From Planobacterium oryzisoli (GTDB lineage Bacteria > Bacteroidota > Bacteroidia > Flavobacteriales > Weeksellaceae): a DNA stretch of 64,000 nt. The stretch spans positions 1 to 64,000 of the forward strand of contig NZ_JADKYY010000012.1 of the NCBI RefSeq assembly GCF_015354315.1. The letters are read 5' to 3'. How positions within the stretch are numbered: position 1 is the stretch's first letter; every line of letters starts with the position of its first letter. The notes beneath the pieces are model-generated. The model was not told the origin of the DNA. It was given only the letters and a program-made list of their open reading frames with translations, and ran no database searches. Position numbers and translations under genes: made by a program. Positions 9,574 through 18,827 of this stretch are shown here, in pieces.

Positions 9574-10081
9574 AACCATATACGGCCTCTACGCCGACGA
9601 CGACGATTTGATGAATGGTGTGAAAGCATTCAGAGAAAAGGGAATTGAAATTGCCGAAGTGTATACACCTTTTCCTGTCCATGGGCTGGATAAGGCACTA
9701 GGCCTGAAAAAGACCCGGATTTCCGACGCCGCATTCCTATACGCAGTGTATGGGGTAACCATTGGAGCGCTCACTACCTGGTATATGATGAACCACGACT
9801 GGCCACAGAATATCGGGGGGAAACCTGCCTTTTGGTGGGCCCATAATATGCCTGCTTTTGTGGTACCTATGTTCGAGCTTATGGTATTCTGTGCAGCGCA
9901 CATGATGTCTCTTACCTTCCTGTACCGGAACAAGATGTACCCTGGAGCTCCGGCGCAGAATCCTGATCCCCGTACTACAGACGACAAATTCATGATGGAG
10001 TTTGTAAGCGACGATGTGGAAAAAATTAAGCAGCTTCTCGTTGAAACCGGAGCTGAAGAAATAACCGTAAAAGACGCTTAA
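9560..10081 (+). CDS. actD: alternative complex III subunit D (DUF3341)
   Basis: A 173-aa subunit with a cytoplasmic N-terminal domain beginning MSTTKTIYGLYADDDDL, two membrane helices (about 55-75 and 100-120) and a short polar tail. The ATG at 9560 is chosen over the in-frame ATG at 9533. Homologues begin with this sequence, and a purine-rich AAGGAG lies directly before it. It overlaps the end of actC by 14 nt and is followed by actE after one base. Confidence 0.9.
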   Translation: MSTTKTIYGLYADDDDLMNGVKAFREKGIEIAEVYTPFPVHGLDKALGLKKTRISDAAFLYAVYGVTIGALTTWYMMNHDWPQNIGGKPAFWWAHNMPAFVVPMFELMVFCAAHMMSLTFLYRNKMYPGAPAQNPDPRTTDDKFMMEFVSDDVEKIKQLLVETGAEEITVKDA

Positions 10082-10082
10082 A

Positions 10083-10751
10083 ATGAAAAGAAATATTGTA
10101 AAGGTATCTGCTGCTATAGCTTTTGCGAGTTTTATGCTACTTTCTTGCGGCAAAGGAAACCCTCCACTGGTATACTTCCCGGACATGTACTTTCCGGTAG
10201 CGTATGATCCACTTCAAAAGGCGGAGGATCCCTACAGCAAGCACGATAATGAAATTCCGGCATTTGTAAAGCAGAACGGTGCCACCGGTCTAGCGCCTGT
10301 TGAAGGAACCGTAGCCCAGAATAAAGACGGCGTTTTTGCGGAAAGTTTACTTCCTAAGAACGTGGACGAATACAACGCCGGGTACGATGCTTCCAAAGCA
10401 GTTAATACAACACCGCTTACCACCGTAGCGGAGAAAGACTTAGAGAGAGGAAAAGTGCTTTTCGACCGTACTTGCGCGGCCTGTCACGGCACAGCAGGGG
10501 ACGGTCAGGGGCCTATCGTAGCAAGTGGTGCCTACGCAGGTGTGCCTAATTTTGCAGACCGTGAGTTGACAGTAGGCTCCGTTCACTACGTTATTGTCAA
10601 TGGACGAAACGCCATGGGGTCCTACGCTGGACAACTCAACGCTGGTGACCGCTGGAGAGTGGCTATGTATGTAATGAACGCATTTAAAGGGGGCATGACT
10701 ACCTCTGCCGCTATGCCAGCAGCTACCACTGATTCAACCGCTACTCAATAA
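10083..10751 (+). CDS. actE: alternative complex III subunit E, monoheme cytochrome c lipoprotein
   Basis: A 222-aa lipoprotein: signal peptide with lipobox LLSC (Cys22), an extended linker that in known ACIII structures wraps the complex, then a cytochrome c domain with CAACH at 131-135 and probable axial Met178. The C-terminal tail is Ala/Thr-rich and probably disordered. With the six hemes of ActA this gives seven CXXCH motifs in the complex. The gene starts one base after actD. Confidence 0.93.
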   Translation: MKRNIVKVSAAIAFASFMLLSCGKGNPPLVYFPDMYFPVAYDPLQKAEDPYSKHDNEIPAFVKQNGATGLAPVEGTVAQNKDGVFAESLLPKNVDEYNAGYDASKAVNTTPLTTVAEKDLERGKVLFDRTCAACHGTAGDGQGPIVASGAYAGVPNFADRELTVGSVHYVIVNGRNAMGSYAGQLNAGDRWRVAMYVMNAFKGGMTTSAAMPAATTDSTATQ

Positions 10752-10765
10752 TAAAAAGCAAGAAA

Positions 10766-12097
10766 ATGTATAGTTTTTCACCTAAATTAAGATTAACTTC
10801 TATAATTCTTATCATTGCAGGACTCGCAGTGTTTGCTGCAGGATATTTTATTAATAAAAGCTACGACAGTGCAGCCGTTGAGCACATGATGGAGGAGGTC
10901 TTTGCTTCCGGTCATACCGCACCGACGCACTCCAGTGAGATGGTAGGTCCTCAAGACCACGATTCCCACCTGGCCCATGCCATTATGCAGGTAGGAAACC
11001 AGCCCCTTGCAGCAATGCATTTTGTCGCTGTATTTTTCTTTGCCGCTGCCTGCTGCGCACTCTTCTTTTATTCCATCCAACATGCAGCGCACGCCGGATG
11101 GTCGGTAATTATTCTAAGAGTAATGGAAGCCATTGCTTCTTTTATTCCATGGGCAGGAGCCGTAGTAGTGCTTATTATGATTCTCAATGTACTGCACATT
11201 GGACATCTATTCCACTGGATGCACGAGAGTTTGACCGATCCTACTTCCCCGGATTTTGACGTAATCCTTTACGAGAAGAAGAAATTCTTAAATACTCCAT
11301 GGTACGCGGTGCGCACCATCCTCTATGTGGTAGGTGCCAGCTTCTTTGCTTGGAAACTTCGTGCGCAGTCACGCAAAGTGGACCAGACAAAATCCAAAAG
11401 AGACTATCAGATGCTGTACCGCTGGTCGGTAGGATATATTGCTTTCTTTGGCTTCGCATCGGTTGGTTGGGCGTGGGACTGGCTCATGTCTATTGACCCG
11501 CACTGGTATTCTACTATGTATGTTTGGTATGCAATGGTGAGCTGTCTTGCTACCGCTGTGGCCCTTATAATAGTAGTAAGTGTGTATTTGAAGAAGAAGG
11601 GATTCCTTCCAGAATTCAATGACAACCACTTACACGATTTAGGTAAATTCCTTTTTGCCACCTCGATGCTATGGACCTACACCTGGTTTTGTCAGTTTAT
11701 GCTTTACTGGTACGCCAACGTGCCGGAGGAAGTGAACTACTTCTTTGGTCGCTTTGAGCATTACAGCGCTACGTTCCTACCAATGCTTATTTTAAACTTT
11801 GTCATTCCGTTACTGGTAATGGTTAGCTCCAGCATCAAAAGAAATTATACGGTGGTAACCGTTATGGCTGTTGTGGTTATTATAGGACATATCGTGGACT
11901 ACTTCAACATGGTGATGCCTGGAACGGTAGGACCGTACTGGGATAATATTGCAGTACTACTCCTTGTAGTAGGAGCCGTAGTGTTCTTCGTTGGGCTCTT
12001 TATCTTTGCGGTAATGACCATGCTTTCCAAGCTGAAACTGATTCCTGAAGGCAACCCGTTCCTGCATGAATCCAAGATATTTGAATATCCGTTCTAA
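10766..12097 (+). CDS. actF: alternative complex III subunit F, NrfD-like membrane subunit
   Basis: A 443-aa polytopic protein with about ten helices, related to ActC but shorter. An insertion after the first helix (residues about 35-75) is His/Asp-rich and probably periplasmic. It is the last gene of the operon, with a strong terminator 24 nt after its stop. In F. johnsoniae and many other Bacteroidota, cytochrome oxidase genes follow at this point; here they do not. Confidence 0.93.
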   Translation: MYSFSPKLRLTSIILIIAGLAVFAAGYFINKSYDSAAVEHMMEEVFASGHTAPTHSSEMVGPQDHDSHLAHAIMQVGNQPLAAMHFVAVFFFAAACCALFFYSIQHAAHAGWSVIILRVMEAIASFIPWAGAVVVLIMILNVLHIGHLFHWMHESLTDPTSPDFDVILYEKKKFLNTPWYAVRTILYVVGASFFAWKLRAQSRKVDQTKSKRDYQMLYRWSVGYIAFFGFASVGWAWDWLMSIDPHWYSTMYVWYAMVSCLATAVALIIVVSVYLKKKGFLPEFNDNHLHDLGKFLFATSMLWTYTWFCQFMLYWYANVPEEVNYFFGRFEHYSATFLPMLILNFVIPLLVMVSSSIKRNYTVVTVMAVVVIIGHIVDYFNMVMPGTVGPYWDNIAVLLLVVGAVVFFVGLFIFAVMTMLSKLKLIPEGNPFLHESKIFEYPF

Positions 12098-12121
12098 GAA
12101 CTTTAGTGGTATCAATATTAG

Positions 12122-12148
12122 TCCCGGCAAATTGCCGGGATTTTTTTT
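12122..12148 (+). terminator. terminator of the act operon
   Basis: A GC-rich near-perfect inverted repeat (12122-12130 with 12132-12140) is followed by eight T residues (12141-12148). Confidence 0.93.
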
Positions 12149-12171
12149 AATTTTGTTTAAAACACAACAAC

Positions 12172-13323
12172 ATGAACTTTAAACGTATTTTCCTGGTACT
12201 GACGTTGCTGCTGCTTTCAGCATGTAAGAAGGACGCTGTCGACGCTTCCTCTACAAAGGCGTTTCAAAGCAGTATTAACGATATGGCTTCAGAGCTTACT
12301 ACCCTGGAGCAGGTAAAATTCAATGAGGCACTGTACATACTTAAAACCTTTGGCGTAGAGGAAGGCAACGATGTACAGAGGCTCGAAGCCCTCGGTAAGC
12401 TGTTAAACGGAATGAAAGTTCCGCAGATACTGGCGCTTGCCGATCAAATAGCCCAGAAAAACGGGATCGACTGGTCCAGTACCGGACCTCCATCTCTAGG
12501 CGAGATGAATATTTTTGGCAACGCAGAGGCCATGCAATTTGACCCCAACGATATTAAAGCTTCTTCACTCAATCTAACCACCTTTGAGACGATGAAGGAC
12601 TCTATTCTGGGTCCAAAAGCAATACAGGTGGTACCACGCCTGGTAGACGCTCAAGGCAAACCGATCGAGTTCTCCGGTGCGGGGCTGGAGACTGTAATGG
12701 AGGTCTTTTCGGAAGGCAACCGCGTTCTTACATCCAAGAACCTTATGCAGGATAATGACTTTGCAGGATTTACTCTACGTATGGCTTCCCTACCGCCGGA
12801 GAAAGTGCTCGGAGACCGGGTGGATATTACCGTTACCGTTAAGACCACAGGGAAGAACTACCGCATGTCCAAAGTAGGAGTACCCATAAACCGCAAAGCG
12901 ATGTTAATGCCTCAGGTAGCAGAACCTGCTGCAGATTCGCTACAGAGTGCAGGACCCGAGCCAGGCTCGGATCCGCTGAGCGACAGCGGACAGCCAGGGA
13001 GTAGTGCCGGGGATCCCAAAACTACGGTAACACGGTTTTTAAACCTTCTCAACAGTCAGAACCTACGTGCAGCATACGAAGTCTCCAAAAATCCTACGTG
13101 GGGATCCTATGAGAGCTTCTCAAATGCCAACAGTGGGTTTGGTGCGGTACGTAGTGTCAATGTGAAAAGTATTTCCACCGTAAACAGTTCTCCTAGTAAT
13201 TCCACCGTAGGAGCTACCTACGATGTGACGGATAAAAACGGAAGAACAACTTCCCTTCAGGTTGTGTTCGGACTGGAAAATGTGGACGGGGAGTGGATGA
13301 TAACCTCTTATAAAATCAACTAA
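12172..13323 (+). CDS. lipoprotein with N-terminal DUF6694-like helical domain and C-terminal NTF2-like domain
   Basis: A 383-aa lipoprotein with lipobox LSAC (Cys18). Residues about 25-110 are helical with the ASSTKAFQSSINDM pattern of DUF6694-type lipoproteins. The middle (110-250) is a beta-rich region of unknown fold. After a Pro/Ser/Gly-rich linker (about 245-285), the end resembles an NTF2/DUF4878-like cone fold (PKTTVTRFLNLLNSQNLRAA start). Its TAA overlaps the apt ATG by one base, so the two genes are coupled, although no shared function is obvious. Confidence 0.75.
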   Translation: MNFKRIFLVLTLLLLSACKKDAVDASSTKAFQSSINDMASELTTLEQVKFNEALYILKTFGVEEGNDVQRLEALGKLLNGMKVPQILALADQIAQKNGIDWSSTGPPSLGEMNIFGNAEAMQFDPNDIKASSLNLTTFETMKDSILGPKAIQVVPRLVDAQGKPIEFSGAGLETVMEVFSEGNRVLTSKNLMQDNDFAGFTLRMASLPPEKVLGDRVDITVTVKTTGKNYRMSKVGVPINRKAMLMPQVAEPAADSLQSAGPEPGSDPLSDSGQPGSSAGDPKTTVTRFLNLLNSQNLRAAYEVSKNPTWGSYESFSNANSGFGAVRSVNVKSISTVNSSPSNSTVGATYDVTDKNGRTTSLQVVFGLENVDGEWMITSYKIN

Positions 13324-13865
13324 TGGGTGAGAATAATTCCCTGATTCAGCGTCTGGAAAAGGCAATCGTTAACGTTGCTGATTTTCCAAAAGAAGGAATA
13401 CAGTTTAAAGATATTACCCCTGTTTTTCTCGATCCTCAGCTCTATCGGGATGTGATAAAAGCGCTGGCAGACTTCAGCCGTGGTAAGGTGGATGCCGTCT
13501 GTGGGATCGAAAGCAGAGGCTACCTCTTTGGGATCGCAGTGGCCATGGAACTAAATGTACCTTTTATTCTAATCCGTAAGCAAGGCAAACTGCCGCCTCC
13601 TTTTGTCTCCGAGAAATACGAGCTGGAGTATGGATTCGCCGAGATCGAAATGCGCCAGGGACAGCTTCAAAAGGGCCAAAGGGTTCTTATTCATGACGAT
13701 TTACTCGCAACAGGGGGAACTACTCAAGCGGCTGCAAAGCTGGTGGAGTCGCAGGGAGCGCAGGTCGCGCAGTTCAGCTTTTTAATTGCCCTGGAGTTTT
13801 TACAGGGCCAAAAACGTCTCGAGCAGTTCGGGGCACCCATCTACAATATCCTTAACTACCAGTAG
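13323..13865 (+). CDS. apt: adenine phosphoribosyltransferase
   Basis: Converts adenine and PRPP to AMP in purine salvage. A 180-aa type I phosphoribosyltransferase with the PRPP loop VLIHDDLLATGGTTQAA (about 120-136) and the FKDITPVF and ESRGYLFG motifs typical of Apt. Length and start match the family. The start codon shares a base with the preceding stop. Confidence 0.95.
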   Translation: MGENNSLIQRLEKAIVNVADFPKEGIQFKDITPVFLDPQLYRDVIKALADFSRGKVDAVCGIESRGYLFGIAVAMELNVPFILIRKQGKLPPPFVSEKYELEYGFAEIEMRQGQLQKGQRVLIHDDLLATGGTTQAAAKLVESQGAQVAQFSFLIALEFLQGQKRLEQFGAPIYNILNYQ

Positions 13866-13895
13866 GGCGCAGGGCTAAATATCCCATAAACAAAT

Positions 13896-13926
13896 TTTGT
13901 ATATCACTAATAAACAGTTAAATTTG
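13896..13926 (+). promoter_or_regulatory. promoter TTTG-N19-TAAATTTG
   Basis: TTTG (13896-13899), exactly 19 nt, then TAAATTTG (13919-13926). This full consensus match lies 18 nt before the start of the TPR gene and probably drives that gene and ribH. Confidence 0.85.
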
Positions 13927-13944
13927 CACCTCACTTAAATAATT

Positions 13945-14652
13945 ATGGCAAACGAAAGTACGAATTCAAAAAACCCACTGGAAGGAAAGGAAACGGTAGA
14001 GTTTTTTAAAGATCTTGATAAAGAGGCACTGCAAACCGAACGTTTTGTAGAGCGTAATGCAAAGACGCTTGCTACAATTTTTGGTGTTTTGGTCCTTGGC
14101 GTATTGGGTTATTTTGCCTACCAGCAGTTTGTGATTGCTCCGAAAAACGACGAGGCAACCAAGAGCTACCTCTCGGCAATCAACCAGCTTGCCACCGGAA
14201 ATAACGTGGATGCTTTGGGTGGAAAATCCGCTGCAAACCCAGGATTTTTGGGAACCTACAAGAATTTCCCAGGTACGGATGCTGCCGAGCTCTCTGCGTA
14301 CAATGCAGGTCTTCTTCGTTTCAAAGAAGGGAAGTTTCAGGAAGCCTACAACCTTTTGGATGAGTTCAGTTCGGACAATGATATTCTGATGGCTCTAAAG
14401 TATGGGGCAATGGCCGATGCAGCTGCCAATTTAAATAAGCCACAGGAGGCAATGGATTTACTGAAAAAAGCGTCTTCTGCATCAGAGGATCCGTATACAT
14501 CGTACTACTTTACAAAGAAAGCAGGTCTTTTATCTCTGGGTCTTAAGAACAAGGAAGAAGCGAAAAAACATTTTCTGTTAATAGAAGAAAAATACCAGGA
14601 ATACGACAACGGAATGAGCGATGCGTATATCGAAATGGTGAAAAATTATTAA
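13945..14652 (+). CDS. membrane-anchored tetratricopeptide protein (YfgM-like)
   Basis: A 235-aa protein with a cytoplasmic N-terminal stretch, a single membrane helix (about 43-65) and an extracytoplasmic domain of TPR-like helices (about 75-230). The single-anchor/TPR layout recalls YfgM, an ancillary partner of the Sec machinery or PpiD, but that match is by architecture only. It is the first gene of a two-gene unit with ribH, one base apart. The promoter is a perfect consensus. Confidence 0.8.
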   Translation: MANESTNSKNPLEGKETVEFFKDLDKEALQTERFVERNAKTLATIFGVLVLGVLGYFAYQQFVIAPKNDEATKSYLSAINQLATGNNVDALGGKSAANPGFLGTYKNFPGTDAAELSAYNAGLLRFKEGKFQEAYNLLDEFSSDNDILMALKYGAMADAAANLNKPQEAMDLLKKASSASEDPYTSYYFTKKAGLLSLGLKNKEEAKKHFLLIEEKYQEYDNGMSDAYIEMVKNY

Positions 14653-14653
14653 A

Positions 14654-15136
14654 ATGGCGACAGTTAATCTATCTAACTACCAGCCACTACACTTAAGCGA
14701 TGCCGATGGGATTTCCATCGGCATTGTAGTTGCCGAGTGGAACAGTTTTATAACGCACAACCTGCGGGATGCTGCACTGGAAATTCTACACAAAGAAGGG
14801 GTAAAAAAGGAAAATATCGAAGTGTTCTCCGTACCTGGAGCCTTTGAATTGAGCTACGCCTCCAAAAGGCTGTGTGAGAGTAAAAGATACGATGCGGTAA
14901 TAGCTATTGGATGCGTAATACGTGGTGAGACCCCCCACTTTGACTTCGTTTGCTCTGCCGTAGCGCAGGGAATTACCGACTGTAACATCCTAACCCAAAC
15001 CCCTGCGGTCTTTTGTGTCCTTACCGACGATACCAAAGAGCAGTCCCTGGCGCGCAGCGGTGGGAATCTGGGTAACAAAGGGGTAGAGGCTGCGGTAACG
15101 GCTCTAGAAATGGTACGCTTTCAGCGCCTGCTCTAA
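14654..15136 (+). CDS. ribH: 6,7-dimethyl-8-ribityllumazine synthase
   Basis: Penultimate step of riboflavin synthesis, condensing the pyrimidinedione with dihydroxybutanone phosphate. A 160-aa protein with the substrate loops EWN (28-30), PGAFE (61-65) and GCVIRGETPHFDFVC (86-100), where His95 is the catalytic base. It follows the TPR gene by one base, a pairing I have seen in other Flavobacteriia. No other rib gene is in the window. Confidence 0.96.
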   Translation: MATVNLSNYQPLHLSDADGISIGIVVAEWNSFITHNLRDAALEILHKEGVKKENIEVFSVPGAFELSYASKRLCESKRYDAVIAIGCVIRGETPHFDFVCSAVAQGITDCNILTQTPAVFCVLTDDTKEQSLARSGGNLGNKGVEAAVTALEMVRFQRLL

Positions 15137-15176
15137 TGCGCTCGCCGGGTAAGGCGCCCAATGGTTCTTTGCCCGC

Positions 15177-16451
15177 CTACTCTTCTCTTCCCAGATTCTG
15201 AAATTTCGCCTTCATCGTGGGATTGTTGTGGGTGAGTTTCTTTATGGTAAGATCCTCCGCTTTTTCATTGGCCAGTCGAAGGTTGTTCTCGGAAGAAAGG
15301 AGCGCGGCCTTTGTTTTTTCCAGTTCTTTGATGGTTTTATCAATGCCCTCAATAGCATCGCGGAATTTGCGGCTCGCCAGATCGTAATTCCGGGCAAAAC
15401 CCTCCTTGAACTTATTTATTTTTTCTTCAAAATGGGTAATGTCAATGTTCTGGCTTCGGACTAGAGCCAGCTCCGCTTTGTACTTTGCGGAATTCATTGC
15501 GGCATTACGTAGGATGGTAATTATCGGAATGAAAAACTGTGGACGGACTACGTACATTTTCGGAAATCTATAACCCATGTCCACAATACCGGTGTTGTAG
15601 AGTTCGCTGTCTGTTTCCAGAAGTGAGACCAGGACTGCATATTCGCACTTCTTTTCACAACGGTCCTTATCCAGTTTTGCCAGAAAATCTTCATTGCGCT
15701 TCTTAGTGGAAGTTTCCTCGTTTTCGTTTTTCATCTCGAACATAATGGAAATGATTTCGTTCCCCTCCGGGTCCAGCTCACGGTAAATGAAATCCCCTTT
15801 GGTGCCGCTGCGCGCATCGTTGTCCTTTTCAAAATAAGCATTGGGAAATGCAGTAGCCCGAAGCTTATTAAACTCAATTTCGCAGTGCTGCTCCAAACTC
15901 TCGCCCAACATTTTAGTGGAGAGTTTTAGCTTCATGTCTTTAACGCGGGCGATTTCCTCCTCCTTGTACTTTATTATGGCATCTTTGCTTTTGAGCTCGG
16001 ACTCGTAATGCTGCTCCAGGGTGGCCTTGAGGTTTTGGGCCTCGAGATCTTTGGTTTTTAATTCACTTAGAAGCTTGTCGCGCTGCCTTTCAAGTTCTTT
16101 GGTACTTTGCGAGAGAGTTAGCTGGTTCTCCGTGTGGATCTTTTCCAGACGGGCTTTTAGCTCTTGAATGGCAGAATCCTTATCGGCCAGTTTTTCTATA
16201 AGCTGGGTTTTGCTGTCGGCTTTTAATGCGGCGATTTCCTGGTCTTTCTTTGCGATGTGCTCCTGCAGCATGTTTTTAATTTTTTCCTCTGCTAGGGCTA
16301 TAGCGGTTTGCTTTTCCCGCTGCGCAGAGTCCAGACGCGACTCTAGCTCCTCCTGGAAGTGATGGTCCCGGACCTGCTTGAGGATTTCAGCATAGCCGGC
16401 TTCATCTACTTTAAATGCTTTATGACAGTGGGGACAGATTATTTCATTCAT
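15177..16451 (-). CDS. DUF2130 coiled-coil protein
   Basis: A 424-aa cytoplasmic protein. It begins with a zinc-ribbon-like CPHCHKAF (near residue 5), then a coiled coil rich in Glu/Lys/Gln (about 20-190), then the globular DUF2130 domain (about 190-330, including [10 protein letters not shown] and a [15 protein letters not shown] segment), and a final coiled coil. The function is unknown; the globular part has been compared with nuclease-like folds, which I cannot verify. An in-frame ATG exists at 16499, but 16451 fits homologues that start MNEIICP. A weak -7-like element lies near 16542-16549. Confidence 0.85.
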   Translation of the reverse strand: MNEIICPHCHKAFKVDEAGYAEILKQVRDHHFQEELESRLDSAQREKQTAIALAEEKIKNMLQEHIAKKDQEIAALKADSKTQLIEKLADKDSAIQELKARLEKIHTENQLTLSQSTKELERQRDKLLSELKTKDLEAQNLKATLEQHYESELKSKDAIIKYKEEEIARVKDMKLKLSTKMLGESLEQHCEIEFNKLRATAFPNAYFEKDNDARSGTKGDFIYRELDPEGNEIISIMFEMKNENEETSTKKRNEDFLAKLDKDRCEKKCEYAVLVSLLETDSELYNTGIVDMGYRFPKMYVVRPQFFIPIITILRNAAMNSAKYKAELALVRSQNIDITHFEEKINKFKEGFARNYDLASRKFRDAIEGIDKTIKELEKTKAALLSSENNLRLANEKAEDLTIKKLTHNNPTMKAKFQNLGREE

Positions 16452-16613
16452 AGAGGGTGGAATTTTCTGCAATGGGTAGCACCGCGGTGGGTGCTCCAAT
16501 GGTTTTTGCTATATTGCTAGGGTAAGATAATACATGTACCGCAAATAAAAAAGGTATTCTCTTAATTCAATACAGGAAAAGAGTATTTTTTTTCACTAAT
16601 TTGGTTCAAAGCA

Positions 16614-17144
16614 ATGAAAATAATTTTCGTAGCCCTATTGTGGGCTTTTTTTTCAGGAATTCTTTCCTTCCCATTTCTAGGTACTTTCAGCGTCCTGGAG
16701 AATAGGTCTTTTCTTCCGTCAACGGCGCAGCAAAGAACGCCTACCGACCGCTTTTATGTATATAAGGTCGTAGATGGGGATACCTTTTGGATGCGTGCCC
16801 GAAGTGGGGAGCAAATTAAAGTCCGGCTGATCGGTATCGATGCTCCGGAGACTCGCAATACTGCTTATAAAAAGAAGGGCTATTACGGGCAAGAAGCCTC
16901 GGCCTATCTGCAGCGGCTCATCGGAAATAAGTGGGTTAAGATTGCCCTGGACGTGCAACCTAAAGACCGTTATGGACGACTGCTGGCGTATGTATTCACC
17001 CTGGACGGAACCTTTGTAAACGGAGCGCTCGTTAAAGGGGGGTATGCGGTGACATCCACATTTCCTCCCAATGTCCGGTATGCGCAGCAGTTTGTAGCGT
17101 GGGAGCGCCAGGCGCGAAGGGAAAAGAAAGGAATGTTCCAATAA
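16614..17144 (+). CDS. thermonuclease-family (SNase-like) exported nuclease
   Basis: A 176-aa protein with an N-terminal hydrophobic export or anchor segment (about 1-25) and an OB-fold SNase domain from about 47. The conserved pieces are VVDGDTF, RLIGIDAPE (catalytic Arg and metal-binding Asp) and DRYGRLLAYVF (second catalytic Arg), ending with the KKGMFQ helix. Expected activity is Ca-dependent cleavage of DNA or RNA outside the cytoplasm. It stands alone. A TAATTTG-like sequence lies about 20 nt upstream, one base shorter than the -7 consensus. Confidence 0.9.
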   Translation: MKIIFVALLWAFFSGILSFPFLGTFSVLENRSFLPSTAQQRTPTDRFYVYKVVDGDTFWMRARSGEQIKVRLIGIDAPETRNTAYKKKGYYGQEASAYLQRLIGNKWVKIALDVQPKDRYGRLLAYVFTLDGTFVNGALVKGGYAVTSTFPPNVRYAQQFVAWERQARREKKGMFQ

Positions 17145-17255
17145 TTCCAATCTGCCTGTGGGCGGTATATATTCCAAAAACAGTACGGGAATAGGGCTAT
17201 TAACAAACCTATCGGTGCACTATGGAAGCGAAGTAGGTGCCGGTAGTATGGCGCC

Positions 17256-17276
17256 AAGTAGGATTGGCCTACTTTT
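17256..17276 (+). terminator. weak terminator-like hairpin after the nuclease gene
   Basis: A 7-bp perfect stem (17256-17262 with 17268-17274) with a 5-nt loop and only four T residues at its end. The rest of 17145-17345 shows no gene. Confidence 0.35.
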
Positions 17277-17345
17277 CGATGCCAAATATTTTGTATTTTT
17301 AACTCCCTTAAGAGTACGGACCATTAGCAAACAAAACCACACGAT

Positions 17346-18197
17346 ATGAAATGGACACAGGACAGAAGCGGTAACGTCGAGGACCGACGCGGAGCAGGAG
17401 GCGGAGGCCTTTTGGGCGGAGGCCTTATTACCATGATCATTGCCGCAGTAGTATATTTTCTGGGAGGTGACCCTTCTGCGGTACTAAACTCGGGGCTGGG
17501 CAGCGGAATGCAGCAGACCGAGCAGCGGGACCTCACTGCCGAAGAGATGAAAGTACAGGAATTTATCAGTATGCTCACGGTGGAGAACGAGCAGACCTGG
17601 GAAAAAATATTTGCCGAAAATTCCATGCAGTACCGCCCGGCTAAAGTCATCTTGTTCTCGGGCGTCACCCAATCGGGGTGCGGAACGGCGCAGGCCGCTA
17701 TGGGTCCTTTTTACTGTCCGAACGACGAGTCGGTATATATGGACCTTAGCTTCTTTAAAGAATTGGAAAGCCGCTTCGGCGCTCAAGTAACGGAATTCTC
17801 GGTTGCCTATGTGCTTGCCCACGAAATGGGACACCATGTACAGAATATACTTGGAACACTGCAGAAAACAGAGCAGCTTAGAAGAAGCGGTAACTATACT
17901 GAGGCGGAGATGAACCGCGTCTCGGTGGCCACAGAACTGCAGGCGGATTTTTACGCCGGACTCTGGGCGCGGTATACCGATAACCGCGAACAGTTTCTCG
18001 AGCCTGGGGATATTGACGCTGCCATCAGTGCGGCGCAGGCCGTAGGAGACGATAATATTATGCAGCGTTCTCAAGGCTATGTGCAGCAGGAAGCGTTCAC
18101 GCACGGAAGTTCCGCGCAGCGGAAGCAGTGGTTTCTGAAAGGGTATGAGTCCGGAGATATACGCCAAGGGAACACATTCGATCAGTTGCTTCGCTAA
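17346..18197 (+). CDS. neutral zinc metallopeptidase, YpfJ family
   Basis: A 283-aa protein. The N-terminus (1-60) is Gly-rich and carries one membrane helix (about 27-41). The zinc peptidase domain includes HEMGHH, with zinc ligands His159 and His163 and catalytic Glu160, and a later ATELQADFYAG motif supplying the third ligand. Two Cys flank a GPFYCP motif, as in the family. Substrate unknown. It is followed 15 nt later by the TonB-C-like gene. Confidence 0.9.
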   Translation: MKWTQDRSGNVEDRRGAGGGGLLGGGLITMIIAAVVYFLGGDPSAVLNSGLGSGMQQTEQRDLTAEEMKVQEFISMLTVENEQTWEKIFAENSMQYRPAKVILFSGVTQSGCGTAQAAMGPFYCPNDESVYMDLSFFKELESRFGAQVTEFSVAYVLAHEMGHHVQNILGTLQKTEQLRRSGNYTEAEMNRVSVATELQADFYAGLWARYTDNREQFLEPGDIDAAISAAQAVGDDNIMQRSQGYVQQEAFTHGSSAQRKQWFLKGYESGDIRQGNTFDQLLR

Positions 18198-18212
18198 ATT
18201 CTGCGCTAATTC

Positions 18213-18827
18213 ATGAACTATTTTTTGAGTCTGTTTATTTCACTATTGTGTGTTCAATTCTTCTCGGCACAGCAGAATGTCCATTTTAAATCCGTAAACA
18301 GTACCTACCAAGCGCATAAGACTGAATTATATGCCGAGTTTAAACGGCTCTATGAGACGCTCTCTCCCCAGCAGCGACCCTTCCTAGTGGAAGAACTGCA
18401 GCAGGTGGAGCAAAAAATGGACAGCCTGGAGAATGCAGGCTACATTAACTCGCTGATAATAACAAAAATAGAGGAAGATCTGTCTGGTCCAAGCAGTACC
18501 CGTACCGCTCCTCTAAAAGATTCCGTTGGAAAAGAGGTCATTGTGCCGCAGTATCCGGGGGGAATACCTGCGCTGAGAAAGGAAGTGGCGGAGCTATTCT
18601 ATATGGATGCCACAGGGCTGCCTCCGACGCTTTCCACCCGTGTGCATTTTGAAGTAGATACATTGGGCGCCGTGCGCTTTGCAAAAGCCGAAGGGGAAAA
18701 CCTGCTGTTCAACCGACAGGCGGAAATTGCCTTATACCGACTCTCGGGAACTTTTGTACCTGCTTCACAGGGAAGTGAGAAGATTCCCTACCGTTTCCAA
18801 ATGCCGTTTACCATGCGCTTCGAATGA
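18213..18827 (+). CDS. secreted TonB C-terminal-like protein
   Basis: A 204-aa protein with a signal peptide (about 1-19, ...FFSAQQ). A helical region is followed by a TonB-C-like domain from about 108: a YPGG turn, a VHFEVDTLGAV strand, a NRQAEIALYRL helix and a final strand pair. It lacks the membrane anchor and Pro-rich arm of a true TonB, so it probably does not transduce energy itself. It overlaps the next gene by 4 nt. Confidence 0.75.
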   Translation: MNYFLSLFISLLCVQFFSAQQNVHFKSVNSTYQAHKTELYAEFKRLYETLSPQQRPFLVEELQQVEQKMDSLENAGYINSLIITKIEEDLSGPSSTRTAPLKDSVGKEVIVPQYPGGIPALRKEVAELFYMDATGLPPTLSTRVHFEVDTLGAVRFAKAEGENLLFNRQAEIALYRLSGTFVPASQGSEKIPYRFQMPFTMRFE

